Source: Streptomyces sp. NBC_01142 (lineage in GTDB: Bacteria; Actinomycetota; Actinomycetes; Streptomycetales; Streptomycetaceae). From it: 64,000 nt of DNA. Where the stretch lies: contig NZ_JAPEOR010000001.1 of assembly GCF_026341125.1 (NCBI RefSeq), forward strand, positions 3,038,001 through 3,102,000, given 5' to 3'. The first letter of the stretch is position 1, and each line of letters opens with the position of its first letter. Positions 16,804 to 24,811 of this stretch are shown here, in pieces. The position numbers were made by a program, and so were the translations under genes. The notes below the pieces were generated by a model. It worked only from the letters and a program-made list of their open reading frames with translations, ran no database searches and had not been told where the DNA came from.

Positions 16804-17109
16804 GCCCTCACGCTAGGAGCGGCCGGGCGGCGGCGCACACGGGCCACGACTGTACGAGTCACGAGTCACGTGGCACGCCCCCCGGCACGTCCCCGACGAG
16901 TGGCATCAGTGACAGAGTCGCAGGAGGCGTCACGGGCGGCGTCAGGCGAGTCGCCGGGCTCCCGCGCTTGCCGGTCCGTGACCGGATCACAAGCGCGGAC
17001 AACTTCCCGACGAGCTGAGCCGGACTCCGTACGACTGCCGCCCGCCCCGCATGATCCACGGGTTGGGTGGCGCGGGGTATCGGCCCGCCCGGAGCCGTAT
17101 CCTGCGCGC
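16804..17109. promoter_or_regulatory. Divergent intergenic region, 306 bases
   Basis: It must contain promoters of the ATPase gene (minus) and the PIG-L gene (plus). The direct repeat ACGAGTC-ACGAGTCACG (about 16855-16870) is the only structure noted; no clear -10/-35 pair or coding sequence was seen. Confidence 0.35.
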
Positions 17110-17856
17110 ATGACCGAGCAAGTGATCGAACAGCTGGCACCCATGCCGGAAGACTGGACGCGCGCGCTGGCCGTCGTCGCGCACCCCGACGATCTCGAGT
17201 ACGGCGGCGCCGCCGCCATCGCCGGCTGGACCGACGGCGGCCGGGAGGTGGTCTACCTCCTCGCCACGCGTGGCGAGGCAGGCATCGACACCATCGAACC
17301 GGCCAAGTGCGCCCCGCTGCGCGAGCAGGAGCAGCGGGCGAGCGCGGCGGTCGTCGGTGTCTCCACCGTGGAGTTCCTGGACCACCAGGACGGGGTGATC
17401 GAGTACGGGACCGCGCTGCGCCGGGACATCGCGGCAGCCATTCGCCGTCACCGCCCCGAACTGGTCATCACCCTCAACCACCGCGACACCTGGGGCGGCA
17501 CCGCCTGGAACACACCCGATCACCGGGCTGTGGGGCGGGCGACGCTGGACGCGGCCGGGGATGCCGGAAATCGCTGGATCTTCCCCGAGCTCATCTCGGA
17601 GCGGGGGCTGGAGCCGTGGAGCGGGGTGCGCTGGGTTGCCGTCGCGGGCTCCTCGAGTCCTACCCACGCGGTCGACGCGACCGCGGGCATGGAGCGTTCC
17701 ATCCAGTCCCTGCTGGCACACCGCACGTATATCGAGGGGCTGACGGACCAGGACCCGGAAACGTACTGCCGAGGCTTCCTGACCGGAAACGCGCAGGCCA
17801 CCGCGGCGCGCTTCGGCGGCCGGCCCGCCGTCGCCTTCGAGCTGTTCGGCCGCTGA
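17110..17856 (+). CDS. PIG-L family deacetylase
   Basis: 248 residues. The metal and catalytic motif AHPDDLEYGG lies at residues 24-33 (His25, Asp27, Asp28), and the later NTPDHRAVGRA carries the usual second metal histidine region. This zinc hydrolase family removes acetyl from N-acetylglucosaminyl groups (MshB, Mca-like, glycolipid or antibiotic deacetylases). Length is normal. The ATG at 17110 follows a weak upstream region. Neighbours give no clear pathway, so substrate remains open. Confidence 0.9.
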   Translation: MTEQVIEQLAPMPEDWTRALAVVAHPDDLEYGGAAAIAGWTDGGREVVYLLATRGEAGIDTIEPAKCAPLREQEQRASAAVVGVSTVEFLDHQDGVIEYGTALRRDIAAAIRRHRPELVITLNHRDTWGGTAWNTPDHRAVGRATLDAAGDAGNRWIFPELISERGLEPWSGVRWVAVAGSSSPTHAVDATAGMERSIQSLLAHRTYIEGLTDQDPETYCRGFLTGNAQATAARFGGRPAVAFELFGR

Positions 17857-17884
17857 CACCGAGCGGTACGTCGCCCAGCACCAT

Positions 17885-17905
17885 TTTCTGATGAATCGTC
17901 AGAAA
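17885..17905. promoter_or_regulatory. Operator-like 21-bp palindrome upstream of the crotonase pseudogene
   Basis: TTTCTGA (17885-17891) and TCAGAAA (17899-17905) flank TGAATCG, whose inner GAATC is itself symmetric; only one position breaks the symmetry. Size and shape fit a TetR-type operator. It sits just before the remnant crotonase gene and may be what is left of its control region. Confidence 0.5.
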
Positions 17906-17936
17906 GGCTGGGGCGGTGATCGACCATTGAACCGGG

Positions 17937-18180
17937 AGATCGCCGAGGGTGAGGAGCGGATACGCCTCGACACCGAGGACGGCATCGCCTTCTCACTCTC
18001 GGCCGGCCCGACAAGCTCAACGGCTGGAGCGGGCAATCCTGCCGCCGACCGGGCCCGATGGCCGATCGGATCCGCTACGACCTCACCATCAGGGCCGTGC
18101 TGCTGCGCGGCGAGGGCAGGGCGAACGCCCTTCTGGGGGCCGCGGATTCCGGTCGGATTCGTACGTACGACAGTCGCGCC
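17937..18180 (+). pseudogene. Enoyl-CoA hydratase/isomerase (crotonase) remnant, frameshifted and truncated
   Basis: In one frame the region reads IRLDTEDGIAFSLS and, one base out of phase, RPDKLNGWS followed by MADRIRYDLTIRAVLLRGEG. Together these are the N-terminal 70 or so residues of a crotonase: the GIAxLxLxRPDKLNA strand-turn and the D..IRAVVLRGEGRAF strand. A single-base shift falls between LS and RP near 18001-18004. After LLRGEGRA the usual FCAGxD oxyanion segment is missing and homology stops. This is a decayed gene fragment, probably once part of the fatty-acid or aromatic catabolic set nearby (19887-23124). Confidence 0.7.
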
Positions 18181-18203
18181 CATTGTCATGCCCGGGCATC
18201 CCC

Positions 18204-19142
18204 TCAGGCAGTCGCCGCGCGGTCCAGGTCGGCGAAGACCAGCTCGTTGTTGATCGTCGCCCCCGCCCGGTGCCCCGCGCTCGCGGCGTTCACCACCTGC
18301 TCCCCGGGCCCCGCCACGTTCCCGGCCGCCCAGACGCCCGGCACGGTCGTCCGCCCCGTCCCGTCCACCCTGACGAACCGGCCGAAGGGTGTGTCGTCCG
18401 TCTCCGCCCCGAGCGCCGCCAGCAGTCCGTCCCGCGGCCGGAAGTGCGGAGGGACGAAGACGACGGACCTGGGGTGGACCAGCCCCCCTTCCATCCGGAC
18501 GCCCGTCAGCCGGTCCTCCTCGACGGCCAGCCCCGCCACCTCGCCGCTCACCACCGGGACCTTCGCCGCCGCGAGCCGTCGCCGGTCGTCGTCGGAGAGC
18601 GTGTCCACCGTGTGCAGGAAGAGCGTCACGTCGTCGGACCACTGCGAGACCAGCAGCGCCTGGTGCGCGCCCAGCACCGGTGAGGCGATCACGCCGAAAG
18701 CCTGGTCCCGGACCTCCCACCCGTGGCAGTACGGGCAGTGCAGCACATCCCGGCCCCAGCGCTCGGCCAGCCCCTCGATCTCGGGCAGCTCATCGACGAG
18801 CCCTGTTGTCACGATCAGGCGCCTCGCGTGGACCGCGCGCCCGCCCGCGAGCCGGACATCGAAGCCGTCCGCCCCGTCCGGTATCGCGTCGGTCACCTCG
18901 TCCTCGGCCAACTCCACGCCGTACGCGGTGACTTCACGGCGGCCGACGGCCAGGAACTCCGCCGGGCTCATTCCGTCCCGCGACAGATAGCCCTGCATGT
19001 GCGCGGCCGGGGCGTTGCGGGGCTCGCCCGCGTCGACCACCAGTACGCTGCGCCGCGACCGGCCCAGGATCAGCGCGGCGCTCAGCCCGGCCGCAGAGCC
19101 GCCGACAACCACCACGTCGTATTCGTTCTCGTTGATGACCAT
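18204..19142 (-). CDS. Thioredoxin-reductase-like FAD/NAD(P) oxidoreductase
   Basis: 312 residues. FAD-binding Rossmann motif VVVGGSAAGLSAAL lies near the N-terminus and a C-terminal FAD motif GVWAAGNVAGPGEQ near the end. The redox pair is CPYC (136-139), in place of the CATC of true thioredoxin reductases. This form is common in stand-alone flavoproteins that oxidise dithiols, as in holothin-type disulfide formation, or whose role is unknown. It is divergent from an XRE-cupin regulator that shares its promoter region. No thioredoxin gene is adjacent. Confidence 0.88.
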   Translation of the reverse strand: MVINENEYDVVVVGGSAAGLSAALILGRSRRSVLVVDAGEPRNAPAAHMQGYLSRDGMSPAEFLAVGRREVTAYGVELAEDEVTDAIPDGADGFDVRLAGGRAVHARRLIVTTGLVDELPEIEGLAERWGRDVLHCPYCHGWEVRDQAFGVIASPVLGAHQALLVSQWSDDVTLFLHTVDTLSDDDRRRLAAAKVPVVSGEVAGLAVEEDRLTGVRMEGGLVHPRSVVFVPPHFRPRDGLLAALGAETDDTPFGRFVRVDGTGRTTVPGVWAAGNVAGPGEQVVNAASAGHRAGATINNELVFADLDRAATA

Positions 19143-19199
19143 GACGCGAGCATTGATCCGCCTCGCGTCATTGACAAACCTTGTTGCTGTTTCTGCAAT
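19141..19199. promoter_or_regulatory. Divergent operator and promoter of the flavoprotein/XRE-cupin pair
   Basis: ATGACGCGAG (19141-19150) and CTCGCGTCAT (19162-19171) are perfect 10-bp inverted arms around an 11-base spacer, and the first arm overlaps the flavoprotein start codon. TTGACA (19171-19176), a perfect -35, is followed after 17 bases by TGCAAT (19194-19199). That places the start of transcription at the ATG at 19206, a leaderless mRNA. The XRE-cupin protein is the natural binder. Confidence 0.55.
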
Positions 19200-19205
19200 A
19201 GGGGC

Positions 19206-19790
19206 ATGGACGACGACGCACGGCTCGATGCCGTACTGAGTGAGGTGGGGCCCCGCCTCCGCAGAATCCGGCGCGAGCGGGGCGCCACGCTCGGCGCGCT
19301 CTCCGAGGCGACCGGCATCTCGGTGAGTACCCTGTCCCGGCTGGAGTCCGGTGGGCGCAAGCCCAGCCTCGAGCTGCTCCTGCCCATCGCCCGGGCTCAT
19401 CAGGTCCCGCTCGACGAGCTGGTCGGCGCCCCGCCGGTCGGTGACCCGCGGGTCCGGTCCAAGCCCATCGTGCGGGGCGGCAGGACGATGCTTCCGCTCA
19501 CTCGCCAGCCGGGCGGCCTCCAGGCGTACAAGGTGGTGCACCGGCCCGACGGCGAGGAGCCCGTGCAGCGGACGCACGAGGGCTACGAATGGCTGTACGT
19601 CCTCGCCGGCAGGCTGCGGCTGCTGCTGGGCGACCACGAGGTGGTGCTGGGCGCGGGGGAGGCGGCGGAGTTCGACACGCAGGTTCCGCACTGGTTCGGC
19701 CCGGCGGGGGAGAGGTCGGTGGAGTTTCTGAGCCTGTTCGGGCCGCAGGGCGAGCGGATGCATGTGCGGGCGAGACCCAAACAGGGCTGA
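19206..19790 (+). CDS. XRE family regulator with C-terminal cupin domain
   Basis: 194 residues. The helix-turn-helix spans about 13-70 (RRIRRERGATLGALSEATGI; VSTLSRLESGGRKPSLELLL), followed by a cupin barrel (GYEWLYVLAGRLRLLLGDHE; EAAEFDTQVPHWFG). This architecture is typical of small-molecule-responsive repressors such as PuuR-like and SutR-like proteins. It is divergent from the flavoprotein and likely represses it through the inverted repeat at 19141-19171. There is no proper SD; the promoter suggests leaderless translation. Confidence 0.9.
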   Translation: MDDDARLDAVLSEVGPRLRRIRRERGATLGALSEATGISVSTLSRLESGGRKPSLELLLPIARAHQVPLDELVGAPPVGDPRVRSKPIVRGGRTMLPLTRQPGGLQAYKVVHRPDGEEPVQRTHEGYEWLYVLAGRLRLLLGDHEVVLGAGEAAEFDTQVPHWFGPAGERSVEFLSLFGPQGERMHVRARPKQG

Positions 19791-19827
19791 CACCGAAGCG
19801 GGGTCGAAGGGGCCCTTCCCGTGAGAC

Positions 19828-19844
19828 AAGCGACCGCTTAGTAT
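19828..19844 (+). promoter_or_regulatory. Possible promoter/operator of the quinone-oxidoreductase operon
   Basis: AAGCG-AC-CGCTT (19828-19839) is a short palindrome overlapping TAGTAT (19839-19844), a fair -10 box 42 bases before the ATG at 19887. The symmetry suggests a repressor site over the promoter; no matching -35 is obvious. Confidence 0.35.
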
Positions 19845-19886
19845 GCGTTCGAGCGTGGTACTGCCTACGGTTTGTGGAGGCCCGAA

Positions 19887-20855
19887 ATGCAGGCATGGCG
19901 AGTGCACCGGAACGGCGAGCCGAGCGAGGTGATGCGGCTCGAGGAGGTGGACCGGCCCACGCCGGGCGAGGGGCAGGTGCTGCTGAAGGTCCGCGCCGCG
20001 AACATCAACTTCCCCGACGCGCTGCTCTGCCGCGGTCAGTACCAGGTGCGGCCGCCGCTGCCCTTCACGCCGGGCGTGGAGATCTGCGGCGAAACCGAGG
20101 ACGGCCGCCGGGTGATCGCCAACCCGGCGCTCCCGCACGGCGGACTCGCCGAGTACGTCGTCGCCGACGCGGCGGCGATGCTGCCCGCACCCGAAGCCCT
20201 CGACGACGCCGAGGCGGCCGCACTGCACATCGGCTACCAGACAGGCTGGTTCGGGCTGCACCGCCGTGCACATCTCCAGGCCGGTGAGACGCTCCTCGTG
20301 CATGCGGCGGCGGGCGGCGTCGGCAGCGCCGCCGTGCAGCTCGGCAAGGCGGCCGGCGCGCGCGTGATCGGTGTCGTCGGAGGCGCCGACAAGGTGCGTA
20401 CGGCACGCGAGCTGGGCTGCGACGTCGTCATCGACCGCAGGGCGGACGACATTGTCGCCGGGGTCAAGGAGGCGACCGGCGGGCGCGGCGCGGACGTCGT
20501 CTACGACCCGGTCGGCGGAGACGCCTACGCCAAGTCCGTGAAGTGCATCGCCTTCGAGGGCCGGATCGTGATCGTCGGCTTCGCGAGCGGCGCGATCCCC
20601 TCGCCGGGCCTCAACCACGCCCTGGTGAAGAACTACTCCATCGTCGGCCTCCACTGGGGCCTGTACAACCAGATGGATCCGGCCGCGATCCGCGACTGCC
20701 ACGAGGAGCTGACCAAGCTGGCGGCGCAGGGCGTGGTCAAGCCGCTGATCAGCGGACGCGTCGCCATGAAGGACGCCGCCGACGCCGTCCAGCGGGTCGC
20801 CGACGGCACGACCACGGGCCGCCTGGTCGTCATCCCGGAGGGAGAGGCCCGATGA
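19887..20855 (+). CDS. NADPH:quinone oxidoreductase family protein (zinc-free MDR)
   Basis: 322 residues with a GroES-like N-terminal half (VRAANINFPDALLCRGQYQ, PFTPGVEICGE) and a nucleotide-binding half with HAAAGGVGSAAVQLGKAAGA. It lacks zinc-ligand cysteines, so it is the quinone oxidoreductase or enoyl-reductase branch. SD GGAGG lies 6 bases before the ATG. Its stop overlaps the acyl-CoA dehydrogenase start as ATGA (20852-20855). Together with the two dehydrogenases it suggests oxidation of an acyl-CoA from lipid, steroid-side-chain or aromatic catabolism. Confidence 0.92.
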   Translation: MQAWRVHRNGEPSEVMRLEEVDRPTPGEGQVLLKVRAANINFPDALLCRGQYQVRPPLPFTPGVEICGETEDGRRVIANPALPHGGLAEYVVADAAAMLPAPEALDDAEAAALHIGYQTGWFGLHRRAHLQAGETLLVHAAAGGVGSAAVQLGKAAGARVIGVVGGADKVRTARELGCDVVIDRRADDIVAGVKEATGGRGADVVYDPVGGDAYAKSVKCIAFEGRIVIVGFASGAIPSPGLNHALVKNYSIVGLHWGLYNQMDPAAIRDCHEELTKLAAQGVVKPLISGRVAMKDAADAVQRVADGTTTGRLVVIPEGEAR

Positions 20856-22033
20856 CGGACGCCGCCGAACTGCGCAGCCGCACCGAGGAGTTGCTGGCCG
20901 CGCATCCGCCGGCCACCACCGGCCGCACCGACTTCCTGAAGGCGCGCTTCGACGCGGGTCTCGCCTGGGTGCACTACCCGAAGGGCCTCGGCGGCCTCGG
21001 CGCCCCCCGCTCGCTGCAGGCCGTCGTGGACGCCGGGCTGGCGGCGGCCCAGGCACCCGACAACGACCCGCGCCGGATCGGCATCGGCCTCGGCATGGCC
21101 GCGCCGACGGTTCTCACGTACGGCTCCGAGGAGGTGAAGCAGCGCTTCCTGCGTCCGTTGTGGGTCGGTGAAGAGGTGTGGTGCCAGCTCTTCAGTGAAC
21201 CCGGTGCAGGATCCGACCTTGCGGCTCTCGGCACCCGGGCCGTACGGGACGGCGACGACTGGGTGGTCAATGGGCAGAAGGTGTGGACCTCCAGCGCCCA
21301 TGTGGCCCGCTGGGCGATCCTCATCGCCCGCACCGACCCCGATCTGCCCAAGCACCGGGGCATCACCTATTTCATCTGCGACATGAGCGACCCGGGCGTC
21401 GAGGTGCGCCCGCTGCGCCAGATCACGGGTGAGGCGGAGTTCAACGAAGTCTTCCTGACCGACGTACGCATCCCCGACGCGCACCGGCTCGGGGAGGCCG
21501 GCGAAGGCTGGAAGGTCGCCCAGACCACCCTCATGAACGAGCGTGTCTCGATCGGCGGCAGTCGCATTCCCCGCGAAGGGGGCATGATCGGCCCGATCGC
21601 GCAGACCTGGCGCGAACGCCCCGAGCTGCGCAGCCACGATCTGCACCAGCGGCTGCTGACGCTGTGGGTGGACGCGGAGGTCGCCAGACTGGCCGGAGAG
21701 CGGCTGCGCCAGCAGCTCGTCGCGGGCCAGCCGGGCCCCGAGGGCAGCGGAATGAAGCTCGCCTTCGCCCGCCTCAACCAGGAGATCAGCGGTCTCGAGG
21801 TCGAACTCCGCGGTGAGGAAGGCCTGTTGTACGACGACTGGGCCATGCGCCGTCCCGAACTCGTCGACTTCACCGGGCGCGACGCCGGCTACCGCTATCT
21901 GCGCTCCAAGGGCAACTCCATCGAGGGCGGCACCAGCGAGGTGCTGCTGAACATCGTCGCGGAACGCGTCCTCGGACTGCCCTCCGAGCCGCGCAACGAC
22001 AAGGACGTCGCCTGGAAGGACCTGGCCCGATGA
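20852..22033 (+). CDS. Acyl-CoA dehydrogenase, large-subunit type
   Basis: 393 residues. FAD-loop motif CQLFSEPGAGSDLA and VNGQKVWTSSAH fit the middle beta domain; the C-terminal RYLRSKGNSIEGGTSEVLLN fits the FadE26/28-like group. Start and stop both overlap neighbours by four bases. Placement directly before a second, shorter acyl-CoA dehydrogenase is the arrangement of heteromeric alpha2-beta2 acyl-CoA dehydrogenases known from actinobacterial steroid side-chain degradation. Two independent enzymes remain possible. Confidence 0.93.
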   Translation: MTDAAELRSRTEELLAAHPPATTGRTDFLKARFDAGLAWVHYPKGLGGLGAPRSLQAVVDAGLAAAQAPDNDPRRIGIGLGMAAPTVLTYGSEEVKQRFLRPLWVGEEVWCQLFSEPGAGSDLAALGTRAVRDGDDWVVNGQKVWTSSAHVARWAILIARTDPDLPKHRGITYFICDMSDPGVEVRPLRQITGEAEFNEVFLTDVRIPDAHRLGEAGEGWKVAQTTLMNERVSIGGSRIPREGGMIGPIAQTWRERPELRSHDLHQRLLTLWVDAEVARLAGERLRQQLVAGQPGPEGSGMKLAFARLNQEISGLEVELRGEEGLLYDDWAMRRPELVDFTGRDAGYRYLRSKGNSIEGGTSEVLLNIVAERVLGLPSEPRNDKDVAWKDLAR

Positions 22034-23124
22034 ACACGCAGCCCGATCTTCTCTACTCCGAGGCCGAGGACGACCTGCGCGCGGCCGTCCGCTCGTTGCT
22101 CGCCGACCGCAGCGACACGGCGTCCGTCCTGGTGCGCGCCGAGTCCGGCACGCCGTACGACCCCGAGCTGTGGAAGGCGCTCGCCGGGGAGGTCGGCGCC
22201 GCAGGACTGCTGGTTCCCGAGAAGCTCGGCGGACAGGGCGCGAGCCACCGCGAGGCCGCCGTGGTGCTGGAGGAACTGGGCCGCAGGGCCGTCCCGGCGC
22301 CGTACCTCACGGGCTCCGTCATCGCGACCGAGACGCTGCTTGCGCTCCACACGGGCACGGCGAGCGAGGCGGTCGCCGGACTGCTGACCGCCCTCGCGAA
22401 CGGCCGCAAGGTCGCCGTGCTCGCCGTGCCGCTGTCCGCGTCCCCGGACGGCCCGTTGCCCGTCGATGCGACGAGGATCACCGGTGTCGCGGACGCGGCA
22501 GCCGCGGATGTGCTGCTGGTGCTGAAGTCCGACGGGCTGTACGCCATCGACACGGCGAGTGTCACCGTCGAACCGCAGACCTCGCTCGACCTGACCCGTC
22601 CGCTCAGTGCCGTCACCCTCGAGGACGCATCCGCCGCGACCCGCCTCGCGGACGCGGAGAGCGGGCATGCGGCCGTCCGCCGGGGGCTGCTCGCCGGGGC
22701 CGGACTGCTGGCCTCCGAGCAGCTGGGGCTCGCCGAATGGTGCCTGGAGGAGACCGTCCGCCACACCCGTGAGCGCCATCAGTTCAACCGGCCCATCGGC
22801 TCCTTCCAGGCGCTCAAGCACCGGATGGCACAGCTGTGGCTCGAGGTCGTCTCGGCCCGCGCGGCCGCCCGCAGCGCGGCGGACGCCCTCGCCACCGGCA
22901 GTCCGGAGGCCGCCCTGGCGGTGGCCGTCGCCCAGGCGTACTGCTCCAGGGTCGCCGTGCACGCCGCCGAGGAGTGCGTCCAGTTGCACGCGGGCATCGG
23001 CATGACCTGGGAGCACCCCGCGCACCTGTATCTCAAGCGCGCCAAGGCCGACGAGATCGCCCTGGGGACTCCGGGCCGGCACAAGGAGACGCTGGCCGGG
23101 CTGGTCGACCTCCCCGTTCCGTAG
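22030..23124 (+). CDS. Acyl-CoA dehydrogenase, small-subunit type
   Basis: 364 residues. C-terminal helices are well conserved (REAAVVLEELGRRAVPAPYL at the N-terminal helical domain; RHQFNRPIGSFQALKHRMAQ; ECVQLHAGIGMTWEHPAHLY). The middle domain is weakly conserved, as expected for the partner subunit of a heterotetramer that contributes only part of the FAD site. The start overlaps the preceding stop by four bases. The gene ends the operon 88 bases before the NikA-like transporter gene. Confidence 0.92.
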   Translation: MNTQPDLLYSEAEDDLRAAVRSLLADRSDTASVLVRAESGTPYDPELWKALAGEVGAAGLLVPEKLGGQGASHREAAVVLEELGRRAVPAPYLTGSVIATETLLALHTGTASEAVAGLLTALANGRKVAVLAVPLSASPDGPLPVDATRITGVADAAAADVLLVLKSDGLYAIDTASVTVEPQTSLDLTRPLSAVTLEDASAATRLADAESGHAAVRRGLLAGAGLLASEQLGLAEWCLEETVRHTRERHQFNRPIGSFQALKHRMAQLWLEVVSARAAARSAADALATGSPEAALAVAVAQAYCSRVAVHAAEECVQLHAGIGMTWEHPAHLYLKRAKADEIALGTPGRHKETLAGLVDLPVP

Positions 23125-23161
23125 GGGGTCATGGGTAGCTGCGCCCTTTACATACTGTTTA

Positions 23162-23180
23162 ATTGCCAGTGCTTGGCAAT
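23162..23180. promoter_or_regulatory. Nur-like inverted repeat upstream of the NikABCDE-type operon
   Basis: ATTGCCA (23162-23168) and TGGCAAT (23174-23180) are perfect arms around GTGCT. The reported operator of the nickel regulator Nur in Streptomyces is two TTGCAA-like half-sites separated by 5 bases. TTGCCA-N5-TGGCAA matches that geometry with one difference per half-site. It lies 32 bases before the transporter ATG at 23213, a good repressor position. Nur binding is inferred. Confidence 0.55.
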
Positions 23181-23212
23181 AACAGTTGATCTTCAATAGG
23201 GGTGCGCAGAGC

Positions 23213-24811
23213 ATGACGGCCCGATCGATACGGGTGTTGGCCGCCGCGACGCTGGCCGCCGCGCTGACCATCAGCGCGGCGGCCTGCTCGAACCCGGGCA
23301 GCGGCACGGCAGGCAACAAGGCCGCCAAGGGGACGGTGGTCGTCGGCATCGCATACGAGCCCGAAAGCCTCAGCCCGCTGCTCGGGTACGGCAAGGACGG
23401 CAACTCCAAGATCTTCGACGGGCTGCTAGCCGTCGACGGTGAGATGAAGCTCCGGCCGGCACTCGCCTCAGCGCTGCCCGAGGTGAGCAAGGACGGGCTG
23501 ACGTACACGTACAAGCTCCGCCAGGGCGTGAAGTTCAGCGACGGCAAGCCGTTCGGCGCCAAGGACGTCGTCTTCACCTACCGGACCATCCTGGACAAGA
23601 AGACCAACAACGCCTCCAAGACCGAGCTCGACGCCGTCAAGGACATCAAGGCGACCGGCGACGACACCGTCGTCTTCACACTCAAGTACCCCTACGCGCC
23701 CTTCGCCGAGCGCACCGTTGTGCCCATCGCCCCCGAGCACATCGCGGCCGGACAGGACGTCAACACCGGTGACTTCACCACCAAGCCGATCGGCACCGGC
23801 CCCTACGTCCTGACCGGCTGGTCCAAGGGCGAGAAGATCAGCTTCAAGGCCAACCCCGGCTACTGGGGCGGCGCGCCGAAGGTGAAGAAGTTCACCATGG
23901 CGATCATCAAGGACGACGATGTCCGCGCCACCCGGCTGCGCTCCGGCGACCTCGACGGCGCGATCCTGCCGCCCAACCTCGCCAAGGGCTTCAGGGGCGA
24001 GAACGGCAGGAAGACGTACGCCGCCACGACGTACGACTACCGCACCGTGACTCTGCCGACCCACAACAAGGTCGCCGGCGACACCGCCGTCCGCCGGGCC
24101 CTCGATGTCGCCGTCGACCGCGAGACCATGGTCGACAAGATCCTCGAAGGCGCAGGCAAGCCCGCCTACGGCCCTGTCCCCACCGACAGCGAGTGGTTCG
24201 CCGAGGGCACCGAGCGCACCCACGACATCGCGCGGGCGAAGAAGATCCTCGACGACGCCGGCTGGAAGCCCGGCAAGGACGGTATCCGCGTCAAGGACGG
24301 CGTACGCGCCACCTTCCCGCTCTGGTACCTCTCCGGCGACAAGCTCCGCCAGGAGCACGCCCTCGCCTACGCCTCCGACGCCAAGAAGGCCGGCATCGAC
24401 ATCAGGACCGAGGCGGGCACCTGGGAGGTCATCGAGCCGCGCATGAAGGACGACGCGGTCCTCGCGGGCGGCGGCGCGCCCGGCGACCCCGACTTCGACC
24501 AGTACCTGCTGCTGAAGTCCTCCCTCGGCGGCGACGGCTTCAACAACATGGCGTGGTACGACAACAAGGCCGTCGACACGGCCCTGGAGAAGGGCCGCAA
24601 GAGCGGGACGAAGGCGGTACGCAAGGCCGCGTACGACACCGTCCAGCGCGAGCTCGTGAAGAACCCGGGCTACACCTTCCTCACCCACATCGACCACCTG
24701 TACGTCGTGGGCGACCACTGGGACGGCCTCTCCACCCAGGTCGAGCCGCACGACCACGGCCTGGCCTCGGGGCCCTGGTGGAACGTCGAGGACTGGACGC
24801 CGAAGAAGTGA
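23213..24811 (+). CDS. ABC transporter substrate-binding lipoprotein, SBP_bac_5 family (NikA/OppA-like)
   Basis: 532 residues. Signal MTARSIRVLAAATLAAALTI runs into AAAC, the lipobox Cys near residue 25. The family 5 landmarks are all there: YEPESLSPLL, LRQGVKFSDGKPFGAKDVVF, PIGTGPYVL and the C-terminal VEPHDHGLA. Family 5 proteins bind peptides, nickel chelates or sugars. It heads a strict five-gene unit of binding protein, two permeases and two ATPases (NikABCDE order) behind a Nur-like box, which favours nickel or another metal chelate. Peptide uptake is the alternative. The stop overlaps the next GTG start (24808-24811). Confidence 0.9.
   Translation: MTARSIRVLAAATLAAALTISAAACSNPGSGTAGNKAAKGTVVVGIAYEPESLSPLLGYGKDGNSKIFDGLLAVDGEMKLRPALASALPEVSKDGLTYTYKLRQGVKFSDGKPFGAKDVVFTYRTILDKKTNNASKTELDAVKDIKATGDDTVVFTLKYPYAPFAERTVVPIAPEHIAAGQDVNTGDFTTKPIGTGPYVLTGWSKGEKISFKANPGYWGGAPKVKKFTMAIIKDDDVRATRLRSGDLDGAILPPNLAKGFRGENGRKTYAATTYDYRTVTLPTHNKVAGDTAVRRALDVAVDRETMVDKILEGAGKPAYGPVPTDSEWFAEGTERTHDIARAKKILDDAGWKPGKDGIRVKDGVRATFPLWYLSGDKLRQEHALAYASDAKKAGIDIRTEAGTWEVIEPRMKDDAVLAGGGAPGDPDFDQYLLLKSSLGGDGFNNMAWYDNKAVDTALEKGRKSGTKAVRKAAYDTVQRELVKNPGYTFLTHIDHLYVVGDHWDGLSTQVEPHDHGLASGPWWNVEDWTPKK

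Noticed and set aside
15364..17856. An 830-codon plus-strand open frame
   Set aside because: Most of it is antisense to the transporter ATPase. Only the PIG-L part from 17110 has a family signature.
18204..21056. A 950-codon minus-strand open frame
   Set aside because: Beyond 19142 it runs antisense through the XRE-cupin and quinone-oxidoreductase genes and has no domain character; the flavoprotein begins at 19142.
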